Below are positions 47,777-56,956 of a stretch of DNA of 64,000 bases, piece by piece (the first letter of the stretch is position 1; each line of letters begins with the position of its first letter). The stretch is from NCBI RefSeq assembly GCF_022549775.1, contig NZ_JAKZGP010000015.1:18457-82456 (forward strand), in the 5' to 3' direction. The stretch is from Belliella filtrata (GTDB taxonomy: Bacteria > Bacteroidota > Bacteroidia > Cytophagales > Cyclobacteriaceae). The translations under genes were made by a program, and so were the position numbers. Under the pieces are notes generated by a model. That model was not told where the DNA came from. It saw only the letters and a program-made list of their open reading frames with translations, and did not search any database.

Positions 47777-50596
47777 ATGAACCCCCATCACCTTTCCCTT
47801 TTCAAGTTTTTTCTTTTGTCCCTGTCAATCACATTGATTTTAGCATGTGATACATCGGATCAATATGGCTTGGACCCAAATGTAGAATCGTATAATATTC
47901 CAGCATCTCAATGGCCTGAAGTCAGCAAAGAACACAAGCCATGGGCTAGGTGGTGGTGGATGGGAAGTGCTGTGGATGAGCAAAACACTGATTTTTTATT
48001 AGAAGAATATGCAAGAGTAGGAATCGGTGGTCTAGAGATAGCACCGATATACGGAGCAAAGGGATATGAAGATAGGTACTTGGACTTTTTATCTAAGCCA
48101 TGGATAGCAGCACTGAATCATACTGTATCACAAGCACATCGCTTAGACATGGGTATAGACTTGACCTTGGGTACAGGCTGGCCATTTGGTGGTCCTCAAG
48201 TCAAGATGGAACATGCCGCTTCTAAAATGATCATTCAGGAATATATCATCGAAAAAGGACAAAAAACATTAGAAATCAAACAAAAAAAACGCAACGAAAA
48301 TGACCCAGACGGCATCTTAGTTCATTTGATTGGTATCTTCAGAAATGGCGAAAGAAGAGAAATCTATGAGCTTCTTGAGGACTTTAAGTTAAGCAATATT
48401 CCAGCAGACCTACTTCAGGTTCAAGCATTGTACATTTCCAAAACAGGACAAAAAGTAAAACGAGCTGCACCAGGGGGTGAAGGCTTTATCTTAGATCATT
48501 TTTCCCGCACAGCTGTCAATAATTATATCGAATCATTTGATAAAGCTTTTGATCTTAACTATCCCGATATCAGGGCTTTTTACAATGACAGCTTTGAAGT
48601 TTATGGTGCTGATTTCTCAGCGGACTTTTTAGATGAATTTGAAGAAAGAAGAGGATACGATTTGAAGTTTACGCTTCCTGAGTTGATTTCTGATAATGGC
48701 GATGATGCATCGATTAGAGTCAAATCAGACTATAGAGAAACTTTAAGTGAGCTTTTGATTGAAAATTTCACAGAAAACTGGAGTGAATGGGCAAAATCAA
48801 AAGGCAAAAAAACCAAAAACCAGGCTCATGGATCACCTGGAAATCTGCTTGACATCTACGGAGCTGTGGATATCCCAGAATGCGAGACTTTCGGGTCAAG
48901 TTTCTTCCCCATTGCAGGCTTGCGAAGAGACAGTGCTGACATCAGAAATGTAGATCCAGATCCCATCATGCTGAAATTCGCTTCATCAGCGGCTCATCTT
49001 ACAGGGAAAAACCTGGTATCGTGCGAAACTTTCACTTGGCTCGGGGAGCACTTCAAGTCTTCATTTTCTCAAATGAAACCAGAGTTAGATCAGACTTTTT
49101 TGGCTGGAGTCAACCATGTATTCTATCATGGAATAACTTACAGTCCTCAAGATGTACCTTTCCCTGGTTGGGTGTTTTATGCCTCCCTCAACCTCACACA
49201 GCACAACAGCTTGTGGGATCATCTTCCCGCATTCAACGAGTACATCACCAGAACACAGTCAGTGCTGCAAGCCGGACAGGCAGACAATGAGCTTTTGGTT
49301 TATTGGCCGATATATGATGTTTGGGCTAATCCCAAAGGGACCATGGAATTGATCACCGTGCACCACGTAAATGAATGGCTTCATCCTACTGAATTTTACA
49401 AGCAATCCAAAAAACTTATGGAATCAGGGTATTCAGTAGATTTTATTTCAGACAAAATGATAGGCTCGGCTGAAGTGGAAAAAGGCCACATCAAGCCACA
49501 TCCCAATGCAAATTCCACCAAAGCACTACTTATTCCCAAGGTTGATTTCATGCCAGTGGCAACTTTTGAAAGTATTCTTGAATTGGCTCATAATGGTGCC
49601 AAAATCATTTTTCAGGCAAAGCCAAATGACATACCAGGTAATCATGAAATCGAAAAAAATAGAGAAATCTTTTCAAACTTGTGGAAGAAAACTGGCCTTG
49701 ACAAAAAGGCTCAAGTGAATTGGGGAAAAGGCAAGCTGATTCTTTCTGAAAGTTTTGCCCCTGCCCTAGCTGCCGAAGAAATTCTCCCAGAAAGGATAAG
49801 CAGATCAGGATTGAAGTTTATCAAAAGAAAGATTGGAAAGGATAAGTATTACTTCATCGTCAATCATAATTCCAAAAAAGTAAGTCAAGCTGTTGACTTT
49901 TTGACTAATGCCAAGTCAGCTGTGATCATGAATCCAATGGATGGCAAAATTGGAGTTGGGAAGTCAAAAACCAAGGGGAATTACCTAAGCGTCCATTTGC
50001 ATATGGAACCTGGGGAATCTTTAATAGTTAGGACAGTTGATCAGGCAAGTGAAGAAATTCCTCTTTGGACATATTTTGATAGCCCGAGTACCATTACTGA
50101 AGTTATTGCAGACTGGAAGATCACTTTTGGCAGTGATGGTGGACCAAATATCCCAAAAGATCAAAAACATAAAAAGTTGAGCACATGGACAAATCAAGGG
50201 GACGCGGAGGCCGACGACTATTCAGGTAAAGCCACCTATACCAGTACCTTTGATTTTGACCTAGATCAATCCAAAGCTTATACCCTCAACTTTTCTCAAA
50301 TCCATGAAAGTGCCAAAGTTTGGCTCAATGGGCAATATGCAGGGCAAGTATGGAGTCTTCCGTATGTATTAGATATCACCAAATTCCTCAAGCATGGCCA
50401 GAATGAGATCAAAATTGAAGTCGTGAATCTTATGGCTAATCGAATCAGGCATTTAGACCAAAACAACATAAGTTGGAGAAATTACCATGAAATCAATTTT
50501 GTAAACATTGATTATAAGCCCTTCGATGCTTCTGACTGGCAAACCATGCCATCTGGACTTTCGGGCAAGTTGATGATTAGCGAGTATTTGAAATAA
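47777..50596 (+). CDS. GH106 alpha-L-rhamnosidase lipoprotein
   Basis: This protein has about 939 residues from the ATG at 47777, which begins a lipoprotein signal (MNPHHLSLFKFFLL...LACD). GH106 features are the N-terminal barrel start (WARWWWMGSAVDEQNTDFLLEEYARVGIGGLEIAP), TLGTGWPFGGPQV, YNDSFEVYGADFS with acidic residues, ECETFGSSFFPIAG and HVFYHGITYSPQD. The C-terminal sandwich has WLNGQYAGQVWSLPYVLDITK. GH106 enzymes release alpha-linked L-rhamnose from pectin or glycosides. This is the source of the rhamnose used by the downstream catabolic genes. It lies 47 bp after rhaM and likely ends the GH2-rhaM-GH106 transcript. Confidence 0.93.
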   Translation: MNPHHLSLFKFFLLSLSITLILACDTSDQYGLDPNVESYNIPASQWPEVSKEHKPWARWWWMGSAVDEQNTDFLLEEYARVGIGGLEIAPIYGAKGYEDRYLDFLSKPWIAALNHTVSQAHRLDMGIDLTLGTGWPFGGPQVKMEHAASKMIIQEYIIEKGQKTLEIKQKKRNENDPDGILVHLIGIFRNGERREIYELLEDFKLSNIPADLLQVQALYISKTGQKVKRAAPGGEGFILDHFSRTAVNNYIESFDKAFDLNYPDIRAFYNDSFEVYGADFSADFLDEFEERRGYDLKFTLPELISDNGDDASIRVKSDYRETLSELLIENFTENWSEWAKSKGKKTKNQAHGSPGNLLDIYGAVDIPECETFGSSFFPIAGLRRDSADIRNVDPDPIMLKFASSAAHLTGKNLVSCETFTWLGEHFKSSFSQMKPELDQTFLAGVNHVFYHGITYSPQDVPFPGWVFYASLNLTQHNSLWDHLPAFNEYITRTQSVLQAGQADNELLVYWPIYDVWANPKGTMELITVHHVNEWLHPTEFYKQSKKLMESGYSVDFISDKMIGSAEVEKGHIKPHPNANSTKALLIPKVDFMPVATFESILELAHNGAKIIFQAKPNDIPGNHEIEKNREIFSNLWKKTGLDKKAQVNWGKGKLILSESFAPALAAEEILPERISRSGLKFIKRKIGKDKYYFIVNHNSKKVSQAVDFLTNAKSAVIMNPMDGKIGVGKSKTKGNYLSVHLHMEPGESLIVRTVDQASEEIPLWTYFDSPSTITEVIADWKITFGSDGGPNIPKDQKHKKLSTWTNQGDAEADDYSGKATYTSTFDFDLDQSKAYTLNFSQIHESAKVWLNGQYAGQVWSLPYVLDITKFLKHGQNEIKIEVVNLMANRIRHLDQNNISWRNYHEINFVNIDYKPFDASDWQTMPSGLSGKLMISEYLK

Positions 50597-50628
50597 ATTC
50601 AATTTTATTCCTTCAAACTCACACAGGA

Positions 50629-50643
50629 AAGCACAGGACAGTC
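50629..50643 (+). promoter_or_regulatory. Shared motif cluster upstream of the GntR gene
   Basis: AAGCACAGGACAGTC differs at two positions from AAGTACAGGACAGTT at 51932. Two further CACAGG/ACAGG units flank it within 30 bp. It lies about 230 bp before the regulator start. A TAAGTTTG box at 50697-50704, fitting TAnnTTTG, lies between them and could be the regulator's promoter. Confidence 0.5.
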
Positions 50644-50869
50644 AAACAGGGCAAAATCTCTGTCAATCCTTAATGTATTTACTGAATTGCCACGCATAAG
50701 TTTGAAAATATGCATAAATCAAAATATAATTCCGCTTGATGAATTCCAATAGAATTTAATAAGCAAATACAGCATTAAAACACCACTTTTGATTGATCAA
50801 ATTCTTTCTATTGAGGATTTTTTAACATAAATTACAATCGATTGCACAACACCATGTAATAAACCCAAC

Positions 50870-51919
50870 ATGATCTCTTTTGATAATATCATCCGAATCG
50901 AGAATGATTCCAGAATCCCAAAGTACCAGCAACTTGTACAGTGCCTTATCGAAAATATCGAAAGAGGCTACCTCACTGTGGGAGAAAAAATACCTTCGAT
51001 CAATGAAGTCAGTGAAAAATTTTACCTATCCAGAGATACGGTAGAGAAAGCCTATAATCAACTTAAGAAACAGAAAATCATTCTCTCTGTCAAAGGCAAA
51101 GGCTACTATGTTGCACGAAACGTATCCCAATCAAAATTGAAAGTACTATTTCTACTCAATAAGCTAAGCAATTACAAGCTTCGCATCTACAATTCTTTTT
51201 TGGAAAGCCTCGGTACGACTGCCAAAGTAGACCTTCATCTCTATCACTGTGATGCCAAGATTATGCTTAGTATCTTGGAAGAAAACATGGGAGCGTATGA
51301 TTACTATGTAGTCATGCCTCACTTCAAAGATGACAAGCTCAGACACCTCAATATCAATGATCAAGTCACAGAAGCATTACAAAGAATTCCTTCTGAAAAA
51401 CTCGTCATCATGGATAATGTGATTCCAGAACTTGGTGAAGAAGTAGCTTCTATCTATCAAGATTTCAAAGGTGATATTTATAAAGCTCTCAAAGAGGGAA
51501 TCGCTAGGTTGAAAAAATATGACAAACTTGTACTAGTCTATCCTGAAAAAGTGCTTTACCCCTACCCTTCAGAGATCAAGTGTGGATTTCAAAAATTCTG
51601 TGCAAACCACAATTTTGATTTTGAAATCATCCCAACTATCTATCCTGAAATGGAGCTAGAAGTCAATGATGCATACATTACCATAGAAGAAAATGATCTC
51701 GTAAGCCTAATCAAGCAAATCAGAGATCAAAAGTTCCAAATGGGAGAAGACATTGGTGTGATCTCTTACAATGACACCCCACTCAAGGAACTTCTCGGCA
51801 TCACTGTGATGTCTACCAACTTCAAAGTCATGGGTGAAACTGCCGCCTACATGATCAAAAAACACAAACATGAAGTGGTCAAAAATGTGTTCAACTTCAT
51901 CGATCGTGGCTCGATTTGA
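50870..51919 (+). CDS. GntR-type regulator with sugar-binding domain, probable rhamnose regulator
   Basis: This 349-residue protein has a GntR winged helix in residues 1-75 (PKYQQLVQCLIENIERGYLTVGEKIPSINEVSEKFYLSRDTVEKAYNQL). A LacI/periplasmic-binding-protein-like effector domain follows from about 85 to the end, with the closing motif IGVISYNDTPLKELLGITVMSTNF. This layout resembles AraR/RhaR-type sugar regulators. Position between the rhamnosidase operon and the permease, with similar motif copies on both sides, suggests it senses L-rhamnose or a breakdown product and controls these genes. Whether it activates or represses is not visible. A name such as rhaR would be premature. Confidence 0.85.
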   Translation: MISFDNIIRIENDSRIPKYQQLVQCLIENIERGYLTVGEKIPSINEVSEKFYLSRDTVEKAYNQLKKQKIILSVKGKGYYVARNVSQSKLKVLFLLNKLSNYKLRIYNSFLESLGTTAKVDLHLYHCDAKIMLSILEENMGAYDYYVVMPHFKDDKLRHLNINDQVTEALQRIPSEKLVIMDNVIPELGEEVASIYQDFKGDIYKALKEGIARLKKYDKLVLVYPEKVLYPYPSEIKCGFQKFCANHNFDFEIIPTIYPEMELEVNDAYITIEENDLVSLIKQIRDQKFQMGEDIGVISYNDTPLKELLGITVMSTNFKVMGETAAYMIKKHKHEVVKNVFNFIDRGSI

Positions 51920-51931
51920 TCATTCACAGTA

Positions 51932-51946
51932 AAGTACAGGACAGTT
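51932..51946 (+). promoter_or_regulatory. Shared motif AAGTACAGGACAGTT upstream of the permease
   Basis: This best copy of the shared motif starts 12 bp after the regulator's stop and ends 51 bp before the permease start. A CACAGT unit precedes it. A near TAnnTTTG box (TAGTTTG, 51964-51970) follows about 17 bp downstream. Confidence 0.6.
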
Positions 51947-51997
51947 ATCAGAGTTATTCATGATAGTTTGTGCTTTCTTTTTAACCCAAAATACATC

Positions 51998-53440
51998 ATG
52001 AATAAAAGCACAAGTCTGGTAGCAAAATTGAATGCTATCAATGAATATGAGCGTCAACCCATTCCTGAAAGCAAACTTAAAAGTTGGAAAAAATTTATAG
52101 GTACTTATGCCGGAGAACACACCGCAGGTACCGAGTTTGTACTTGGACCACTTTTCGTAGCGCATGGTGCCTCTGCCATAGACTTAGTCACAGGATTACT
52201 AATCGGTAATGTATTGGCCGTGTTGAGTTGGGCATTTTTTACTGGTAAAATTGCCGCCAAAACACGACTCACGCTTTATTATCAACTTGAGCAAATTGCA
52301 GGATCAAAGTTTACTTTGATTTACAACCTGGTGAATGCAGGGTTATTTTGTTTCCTGGCAGGTGCGATGATTGCCGTATCAGCCACTGCGGTAGGTATTC
52401 CATTCAACTTAGAAATGCCAACGCTTACTGATATCCTACCCAACTCACTTGGATGGATATTGACAGTATTTGCTATTGGTGCGATCACTACAGTGGTCGC
52501 CATGTTTGGCTTTGAACAAGTTTCAAAGTTTGCCAATATTGCTGCACCTTGGATGATCATGGTCTTCATTGCTGCGGCAGTGGGTGTATTACCTAGGCTT
52601 GGCATCAATTCTCTAGCAGACTTTTGGCCTGTAGCCAAAAACACAATCTGGACAGGTGTGCCGCTAGAGGGACAAAGTCAATTCACTTTCTGGCACATTA
52701 CTTTCTTCGCATGGTTCTGCAATATGGCCATGCATATTGGCATGGCTGACATGTCTATCCTTAGGTATGCAAAAAAATGGACTGCAGGATTTTCAACAGC
52801 CTCAGGAGTCTTTCTGGGTCATTACATAGCATGGATAGCGTCTGGTATTCTTTACTCACTATTTCTCTTGGAGTCAAACAATAGCTTGACATTTGCTCCC
52901 GGCCCTATTGCTTATGAAGCAGCGGGTATAGCTGGTGCAGTGTGTGTCGTGATCGCAGGCTGGACCACTGCCAACCCTACACTGTATCGAGCAGGACTTG
53001 CTATCCAATCCATCAATCCAAATTGGAAAACCTGGAAAGTCACACTCTTTGTAGGACTCTTCACAACTATCGCAGCTTGTTTCCCTGCATTGGTCATGAG
53101 GCTCTTGGAGTTTGTAGCATTGTATGGCTTGATTTTGATGCCTTTAGGAGCTGTCATCTTTATAGATGTGTACTTTATGGAGCGTTGGGGACTTGTAAGA
53201 AACTATGCGCTTGAATCTGGTAAAAAACTAAATCCAGCTGTTGCCTTCACTTGGATCCTAACCTTAGGATTTTGCCTTGCCCTCAATTTGTTTGCTGATG
53301 TTGAAATCTTCTTCTTGGGCTTGCCTGGATGGTTTGTGGCTGTTATTGCTTATTTGATTTTTAGCAAGTTGTTTCAAAAACCCATAGTATTCAAAACTCA
53401 AAAAGTAAACTTAACATCAGAACCCATCTTAAACCACTGA
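51998..53440 (+). CDS. NCS1/cytosine-permease-family transporter, candidate L-rhamnose permease
   Basis: This protein has 480 residues from the ATG at 51998 (MNKSTSLVAKLNAINEYERQ). It has about 12 transmembrane helices with the nucleobase-cation-symport-1 pattern: GTEFVLGPLFVAHGASAIDLVTGLLIGN in helix 1-2, NLVNAGLFCFLAGAM, and MADMSILRYAKKWTAGFSTASGVFLGHYIAW. NCS1 proteins usually carry purines, pyrimidines, allantoin or hydantoins with Na+ or H+. Here the gene lies between the GntR regulator and the rhamnose catabolic genes, behind a shared motif, and no RhaT, FucP or ABC system is in the window. Rhamnose import is an inference from context. Confidence 0.82.
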   Translation: MNKSTSLVAKLNAINEYERQPIPESKLKSWKKFIGTYAGEHTAGTEFVLGPLFVAHGASAIDLVTGLLIGNVLAVLSWAFFTGKIAAKTRLTLYYQLEQIAGSKFTLIYNLVNAGLFCFLAGAMIAVSATAVGIPFNLEMPTLTDILPNSLGWILTVFAIGAITTVVAMFGFEQVSKFANIAAPWMIMVFIAAAVGVLPRLGINSLADFWPVAKNTIWTGVPLEGQSQFTFWHITFFAWFCNMAMHIGMADMSILRYAKKWTAGFSTASGVFLGHYIAWIASGILYSLFLLESNNSLTFAPGPIAYEAAGIAGAVCVVIAGWTTANPTLYRAGLAIQSINPNWKTWKVTLFVGLFTTIAACFPALVMRLLEFVALYGLILMPLGAVIFIDVYFMERWGLVRNYALESGKKLNPAVAFTWILTLGFCLALNLFADVEIFFLGLPGWFVAVIAYLIFSKLFQKPIVFKTQKVNLTSEPILNH

Positions 53441-53448
53441 TTCAAATC

Positions 53449-53631
53449 ATGAAACGACTCATCATTATTACTTCCATCCTTGGATTGATTACCACAATCG
53501 TTCCTCCTTTCTTGGTATTCACAAATCAAATCGATCCTTCTACATCTAAAACACTGATGCTCATCGGAACAGTTGTCTGGTTTATTTCAGCTCCTTTGTG
53601 GCTCAATAAAAAAGAACAAGAATCTGTATGA
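53449..53631 (+). CDS. 60-residue two-helix membrane protein in the permease operon
   Basis: This small protein has two hydrophobic segments (about 4-26 and 35-53) separated by a short polar turn and a charged C-terminal tail (NKKEQESV). It begins 8 bp after the permease stop, and its last 4 bases overlap the esterase start. Its tight placement and preserved frame make it a real gene. I do not recognise a family. A transporter accessory subunit is possible, but only position supports it. Confidence 0.6.
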   Translation: MKRLIIITSILGLITTIVPPFLVFTNQIDPSTSKTLMLIGTVVWFISAPLWLNKKEQESV

Positions 53632-54521
53632 GGGAATTGCTATTCATCACTCTTATATTTTTTGTGTTTTGTTTCAATGTCTACTCACAGCGAGTAGAAA
53701 ATACTCCCTTATGGGATAAAGAAGCTCCATATACCAAAAAATCTATCAGGAATGATCAGGTTAATGAAAGGGGTAATGTTCAAGTTATAGCTAATCCTGA
53801 TCTAACCATATATTTTCCCAAAAAAAATAAAACTAACCTTAGAAGTATTCTCATCTGCCCAGGTGGTGGGTACAGCAATCTGGCAATCAATCATGAAGGA
53901 CATGAAATCGCCAAATTCTATGCAGACAATGGTTACATTGCAGCAGTACTTAAATACAGACTACCTGAACCTGAGTTTGTAAATTCCGCTTGGGAAGTTC
54001 CTTTGGCTGATGCTAAGCAAGCCATCAAAGTTATCCGGAATCATTCAGAAGATTGGAGCATTGACCCTACCAAAGTTGGTGTTTTGGGATTTTCAGCTGG
54101 AGGTCATTTAGCCTCTTCATTAAGTGTGCATGGTACCGATGATGATGGTAGCAGACCAGATTTCAGCCTTTTGATATACCCTGTCATCAGTATGGATAGC
54201 AGTATCACACATGCTGGATCCAGAAGAAACCTTCTAAGAGAAATGGTCGGTACTGAATGGGAGTTTTTTCATAGTAATGAATTACAGGTAGATCAGCATA
54301 CACCCCCAGCTTTTTTGGTGCACAGTTGGGATGATAAAGTTGTACCAGTAGAAAACTCCATTCGCTATGCCAAAGCATTAAATGCTTATGATATACCAGT
54401 CACCCTCCACCTATTTGAAAAAGGTGGACATGGATACGGTAGAGGAAACATTGAGCAACATGGCACTGCTTCCCAATGGATTGATTTAAGTCTAGTATGG
54501 CTTGATCAAATACTAAAATAG
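53628..54521 (+). CDS. Exported alpha/beta-hydrolase esterase (acetyl-esterase type)
   Basis: This 297-residue protein has a signal peptide ending in VYSQ. The oxyanion motif CPGGGY, nucleophile S156 in GFSAGG, the acidic residue in SWDDKVVP and the catalytic His in GGHGYG form a standard triad. RSILICPGGGYSNLAINHEGHEIAKFYADNGY is typical of BD-FAE/acetyl-xylan-esterase-like proteins of Bacteroidota. In a pectin locus it may remove acetyl or methyl groups, complementing the CE12 enzyme. It overlaps the preceding membrane protein by 4 bp and closes the permease operon. The exact ester is unknown. Confidence 0.78.
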   Translation: MRELLFITLIFFVFCFNVYSQRVENTPLWDKEAPYTKKSIRNDQVNERGNVQVIANPDLTIYFPKKNKTNLRSILICPGGGYSNLAINHEGHEIAKFYADNGYIAAVLKYRLPEPEFVNSAWEVPLADAKQAIKVIRNHSEDWSIDPTKVGVLGFSAGGHLASSLSVHGTDDDGSRPDFSLLIYPVISMDSSITHAGSRRNLLREMVGTEWEFFHSNELQVDQHTPPAFLVHSWDDKVVPVENSIRYAKALNAYDIPVTLHLFEKGGHGYGRGNIEQHGTASQWIDLSLVWLDQILK

Positions 54522-54670
54522 TAGCTTCTTAGAACACAAATAGGTAAAAGCAAAGATGCTTGTTCAGCTTCAAGTAATTTTTATGAAAGTATTGTTTTTA
54601 ACCAAGACAATGCAAGTGATTTAAAGACAACATATTAAACAGAACATCATCATAGATAAACGTCTTTTAC

Positions 54671-54688
54671 AGTACAGAACAGGATAGT
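54671..54688 (+). promoter_or_regulatory. Shared motif AGTACAGAACAGGATAGT upstream of rhaD
   Basis: ACAG units recur every 5 bp (ACAG-T-ACAG-A-ACAG-GATAG). The core ACAGGATAG ends 52 bp before the rhaD start. A TAAATTTC box, near TAnnTTTG, lies about 18 bp downstream at 54707-54714. No -33 TTTG is present, which is compatible with activator dependence. Confidence 0.55.
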
Positions 54689-54740
54689 AAAATGCATTAA
54701 TAAGGATAAATTTCCACTTGTAACTTAAACCTAGTTTACC

Positions 54741-56849
54741 ATGTCTATTTTGGAAAAACAATTTAAACATGTCTCATTTCTCTGGGACGAACAAAAAGCA
54801 AATTCTTTGGGTGATGATGAAGTAGCCCTTTTGATATACCGATCAAATATACTTGGTGCTGATCTTAGGATCACCAACTATGGAGGTGGGAACACCAGCT
54901 GTAAAACATATGAAAAAGACCCTCTTTCAGGAAAAGAGGTTGAAGTCATGTGGGTAAAAGGCTCTGGTGGAGATATTGGAACCTTGACTAAATCCGGACT
55001 TGCTGGTCTTTATGTTGACAAATTACGCGCTTTAGAAGGTATCTATAAAGGAATTGAGTTTGAAGATGAAATGGTGGGACTTTTCAATCATTGTATCTAT
55101 GACTTGGACTCCAAAGCTCCATCCATTGACACACCGCTACATGCTTTTTTACCATTCAAGCATATCGATCACCTTCATCCAGATGCAGCCATTGCAATAG
55201 CTGCTTCCAAAGATGGAGAAAAAATCACTCAAGAGCTTTTTGATGGCCAGATTGCCTGGATTCCTTGGCAAAGACCTGGATTTGACCTTGGGCTACAGCT
55301 GAAAAAGGCTTTGGACGAAAATCCTGGTATCAGAGGTATAATGCTAGGAGGACATGGTCTATTCACCTGGGGAGACACTGCATACGAATGCTACATCAAT
55401 AGCCTCGAAGTCATAGAGAAAGCTTCTCAATATTTGGAAGATAACTATGGCAAAACCAGACCAGTGTTTGGAGGGCAAAAAATCGATTCCCTTTCTCCTG
55501 AACAAAGAAAAGATCAGGCAGCGATCATCTCACCGCTATTAAGAGGCTTGGCATCAAGTTATGACAGAATGGTCGGCACATTCAACGATTCTGAAGTCGT
55601 ATTGCAATTTATCAATTCTAATGACTTAAGTAAACTGGCTCCATTAGGCACTTCCTGTCCAGACCATTTCCTAAGGACAAAAATTGCACCCTTAGTATTG
55701 GATATTCCAGCTGATCAAGATTTGAGTGATCTTCAAGCTATCAAAGATCACATCAGTAAGCTATTCGAAACTTACAGAGAGGGATACAAAGATTATTATG
55801 AAAAGCACAAAAGGTCAAACAGTCCTGCCATGCGTGATCCCAACCCTGTGATCATCCTATGGCCCGGTGTTGGACTTTTCTCTTACGCCAAAAATAAGCA
55901 GACATCTCGTGTAGCCAGTGAATTTTACATCAACGCTATCAATGTGATGCGTGGTGCCGAAGCAGTATCATCTTATGTATCCCTACCATTACAAGAAGCT
56001 TTTGACATAGAGTATTGGCTACTTGAAGAAGCTAAGCTTCAAAGAATGCCCAAAGAGCAACCCTTGTCCAGAAAAGTTGCATTGATCACTGGAAGTGCTG
56101 GAGGTATAGGAAAAGCCATTGCAGACAAACTAGCAAAAGAAGGTGCTTGTGTGATATTGACTGACATCGATCAAGGCAGACTGGAAGAAGCTGTCAAAGA
56201 CTTCGGAAAAGACACTGCGATCCATAGCACGCTCAATGTACTGGACAATGATACTATCATATCTGCATTCAAGGCTGCAAACCTGGCATTCGGTGGAGTA
56301 GATATCGTGGTAAATTGCGCAGGTCTTGCCATCAGCAAGCCGTTGAACGAAACATCCGAGGCAGATTGGGATTTGCTTCATGATGTACTTGTCAAAGGTC
56401 AATTCAAAGTAAGTCAAGAAGGTGTGAAAATATTGAGAGCACAAGGACTTGGTGGTGACATTATAAACATTGCTTCTAAAAACGCACTGGTCTCTGGGCC
56501 AAACAATGTAGGCTATGGTACTGCCAAAGCAGCACAAGTTCACATGTCGAGACTTCTTGCAGCCGAACTTGGTCCAGATAAGATTCGAGTAAATGTGGTC
56601 AATCCTGATGCTGTAATCGAAGGATCTAAGATTTGGGAAGGAAAATGGGCAGAAGGAAGAGCCAAAGCTTACGGTATCAAGGTAGAAGAACTACCAGCAC
56701 ACTATGCTAAAAGAACCTTGCTGAACGAAATCATCAGCACTGAGGATATCGCTAATGGAGTATTTGCCTTTGTAGGTGGAGTACTTTCCAAAAGTACAGG
56801 CAACATCCTCAATGTAGATGGCGGAGTAGCGGCAGCTTTTGTAAGATAA
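54741..56849 (+). CDS. rhaD: Fused rhamnulose-1-phosphate aldolase / lactaldehyde dehydrogenase (SDR)
   Basis: This 702-residue cytoplasmic protein has two parts. Residues about 25-420 are a class-II aldolase/adducin-type domain with metal-binding His residues in PLHAFLPFKHIDHLHPD and GGHGLFTWG. Residues about 445-700 are a short-chain dehydrogenase with TGSAGGIGKA, the NAG-type strand (VVNCAG) and the active YGTAK. It matches the bifunctional enzyme of the phosphorylated rhamnose pathway. It cleaves L-rhamnulose-1-phosphate to DHAP and L-lactaldehyde and oxidises the latter to L-lactate with NAD+. The downstream LutABC then uses that lactate. A strong terminator separates it from rhaI. Confidence 0.93.
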   Translation: MSILEKQFKHVSFLWDEQKANSLGDDEVALLIYRSNILGADLRITNYGGGNTSCKTYEKDPLSGKEVEVMWVKGSGGDIGTLTKSGLAGLYVDKLRALEGIYKGIEFEDEMVGLFNHCIYDLDSKAPSIDTPLHAFLPFKHIDHLHPDAAIAIAASKDGEKITQELFDGQIAWIPWQRPGFDLGLQLKKALDENPGIRGIMLGGHGLFTWGDTAYECYINSLEVIEKASQYLEDNYGKTRPVFGGQKIDSLSPEQRKDQAAIISPLLRGLASSYDRMVGTFNDSEVVLQFINSNDLSKLAPLGTSCPDHFLRTKIAPLVLDIPADQDLSDLQAIKDHISKLFETYREGYKDYYEKHKRSNSPAMRDPNPVIILWPGVGLFSYAKNKQTSRVASEFYINAINVMRGAEAVSSYVSLPLQEAFDIEYWLLEEAKLQRMPKEQPLSRKVALITGSAGGIGKAIADKLAKEGACVILTDIDQGRLEEAVKDFGKDTAIHSTLNVLDNDTIISAFKAANLAFGGVDIVVNCAGLAISKPLNETSEADWDLLHDVLVKGQFKVSQEGVKILRAQGLGGDIINIASKNALVSGPNNVGYGTAKAAQVHMSRLLAAELGPDKIRVNVVNPDAVIEGSKIWEGKWAEGRAKAYGIKVEELPAHYAKRTLLNEIISTEDIANGVFAFVGGVLSKSTGNILNVDGGVAAAFVR

Positions 56850-56877
56850 TTTGCACAAACCTATTAACACCTTAATT

Positions 56878-56934
56878 CCTTTCAGGTTTTTCCTAAATTA
56901 GATACTACTTTAGCCTAAAACCTGAAAGGTTTTT
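56878..56934 (+). terminator. Terminator after rhaD
   Basis: CCTTTCAGGTTTT and AAAACCTGAAAGG form a perfect 13-bp stem (loop 26 bases) followed by TTTTT. It lies 28 bp after the rhaD stop and only 22 bp before rhaI. It could therefore also attenuate read-through into the rhaI operon. Confidence 0.75.
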
Positions 56935-56956
56935 ATTTATCAAAGCATTTCAAAAA

